Below, in pieces: positions 40,786 through 41,005 of a stretch of 41,005 nucleotides of DNA. The notes beneath the pieces were generated by a model that saw only the letters and a list, made by a program, of their open reading frames with translations, made no database searches and was not told where the DNA came from. Origin of the DNA: a virus; IMG/VR virus record IMGVR_UViG_3300032011_000030, positions 1-41,005 of that record. One strand, written 5' to 3'. The translations under genes were made by a program, and so were the position numbers. Every line of letters begins with the position of its first letter. Within the stretch, counting starts at the first letter, position 1.

Positions 40786-41005
40786 AGTTACGAAAGAATA
40801 TCTGGCTAGCTTGCGGCCATCGACTGCACACAAGCAGGAAGGTGTGCTTCGCTCGGTCGTACCTCTGCTCAAGTTCGGTCAGACTATCGACACACTGGAC
40901 TGGGCCAGCATAAGGCCAGCGGATCTTGAGCTTCTGCAACGCAAGCTGTTGTTACGAAACAAACCCAGCACCGTGCGAACCAAGATGGCGATTGTCCGTA
41001 GTGTC
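40769..41005 (+). CDS. Tyrosine recombinase (integrase) N-terminal part, partial at the right edge
   Basis: The frame is open from GTG at 40769 (or TTG at 40778; both have AAGG or GAGG three bases upstream) to the end of the window, 79 codons. It reads like the SAM-like core-binding domain of phage integrases: a first helix (VTKEYLASLRPSTAHKQEGV), a helix ending in the L-D-W-A-S-I-R-P-A-D-L turn, and a helix with the Ser-Thr-Val-Arg-Thr-Lys pattern (NKPSTVRTKMAIVRSV) that precedes the catalytic domain. The catalytic R-H-R-Y residues would lie beyond the window, so activity cannot be judged. It overlaps the previous gene by 17 bases (8 for TTG). If it is an integrase the phage is probably temperate, but it could be a Xer-like resolvase. 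Confidence 0.65.
   Translation, partial: MRTLSRVTKEYLASLRPSTAHKQEGVLRSVVPLLKFGQTIDTLDWASIRPADLELLQRKLLLRNKPSTVRTKMAIVRSV

Overview
The window looks like part of a tailed double-stranded DNA phage genome of podovirus type (short tail), possibly a prophage or temperate phage. The supports are a complete run of terminase, P22-like portal, scaffold, N4-gp56-type major capsid, gp4-like adaptor and tail-tube genes, no tape measure, sheath or tail-chaperone genes, very large internal virion proteins, and the start of a tyrosine recombinase at the right edge. The standard bacterial code fits every gene. The base composition looks moderately GC-rich by eye (not calculated). The host cannot be named from this sequence.

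Layout. Positions 1-31322 form one leftward (minus-strand) late region. In order of transcription it holds a 70-residue ORF, TerS candidate, TerL, a small basic protein, portal, three small proteins, scaffold, major capsid, a decoration-like protein, a 50-residue protein, a strong hairpin terminator, adaptor, tail tube/nozzle protein, a 159-residue protein joined to a GNAT-like domain by a probable -1 frameshift, a small membrane protein, a set of low-complexity probable ejection proteins, a second GNAT, a 4161-residue giant protein and a fibre-like protein cut by the left edge. Genes are packed with ATGA, GTGA or TAATG junctions. Positions 31323-31718 are a divergent control region.

Positions 31719-38091 are the rightward (plus-strand) early region. 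A monocistronic 114-residue gene with its own UUCG terminator comes first. Then come four small genes, a MoxR/CobS-like AAA+ ATPase, and a VWA protein that carries a HEWGH zincin-like motif. A striking non-coding block follows at 36382-36625: eight copies of the decamer GGACCACTWG flank a tract of about 77 bases with no G on the plus strand. It looks like a replication origin or a multi-site operator. Three more unknown genes follow.

Positions 38092-38262 hold an inverted repeat, a second hairpin, an anti-Shine-Dalgarno CCTCCT motif and a bidirectional terminator, an arrangement that resembles a small RNA. Convergent to this is a primase-polymerase/VirE-type helicase (38263-40368, minus). After a short divergent promoter region the plus strand carries a 107-residue gene and then the integrase fragment.

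How it fits together: the rightward genes, the prim-pol/helicase and the decamer array would cover takeover and replication. The leftward genes package DNA (TerS/TerL/portal), build the head (scaffold, capsid, decoration), close it (adaptor, tail tube) and deliver DNA (Gly/Ala/Gln-rich proteins plus the giant). The AAA+/VWA pair is the least explained module. All function names come from reading motifs and from memory of families; no database search was run.
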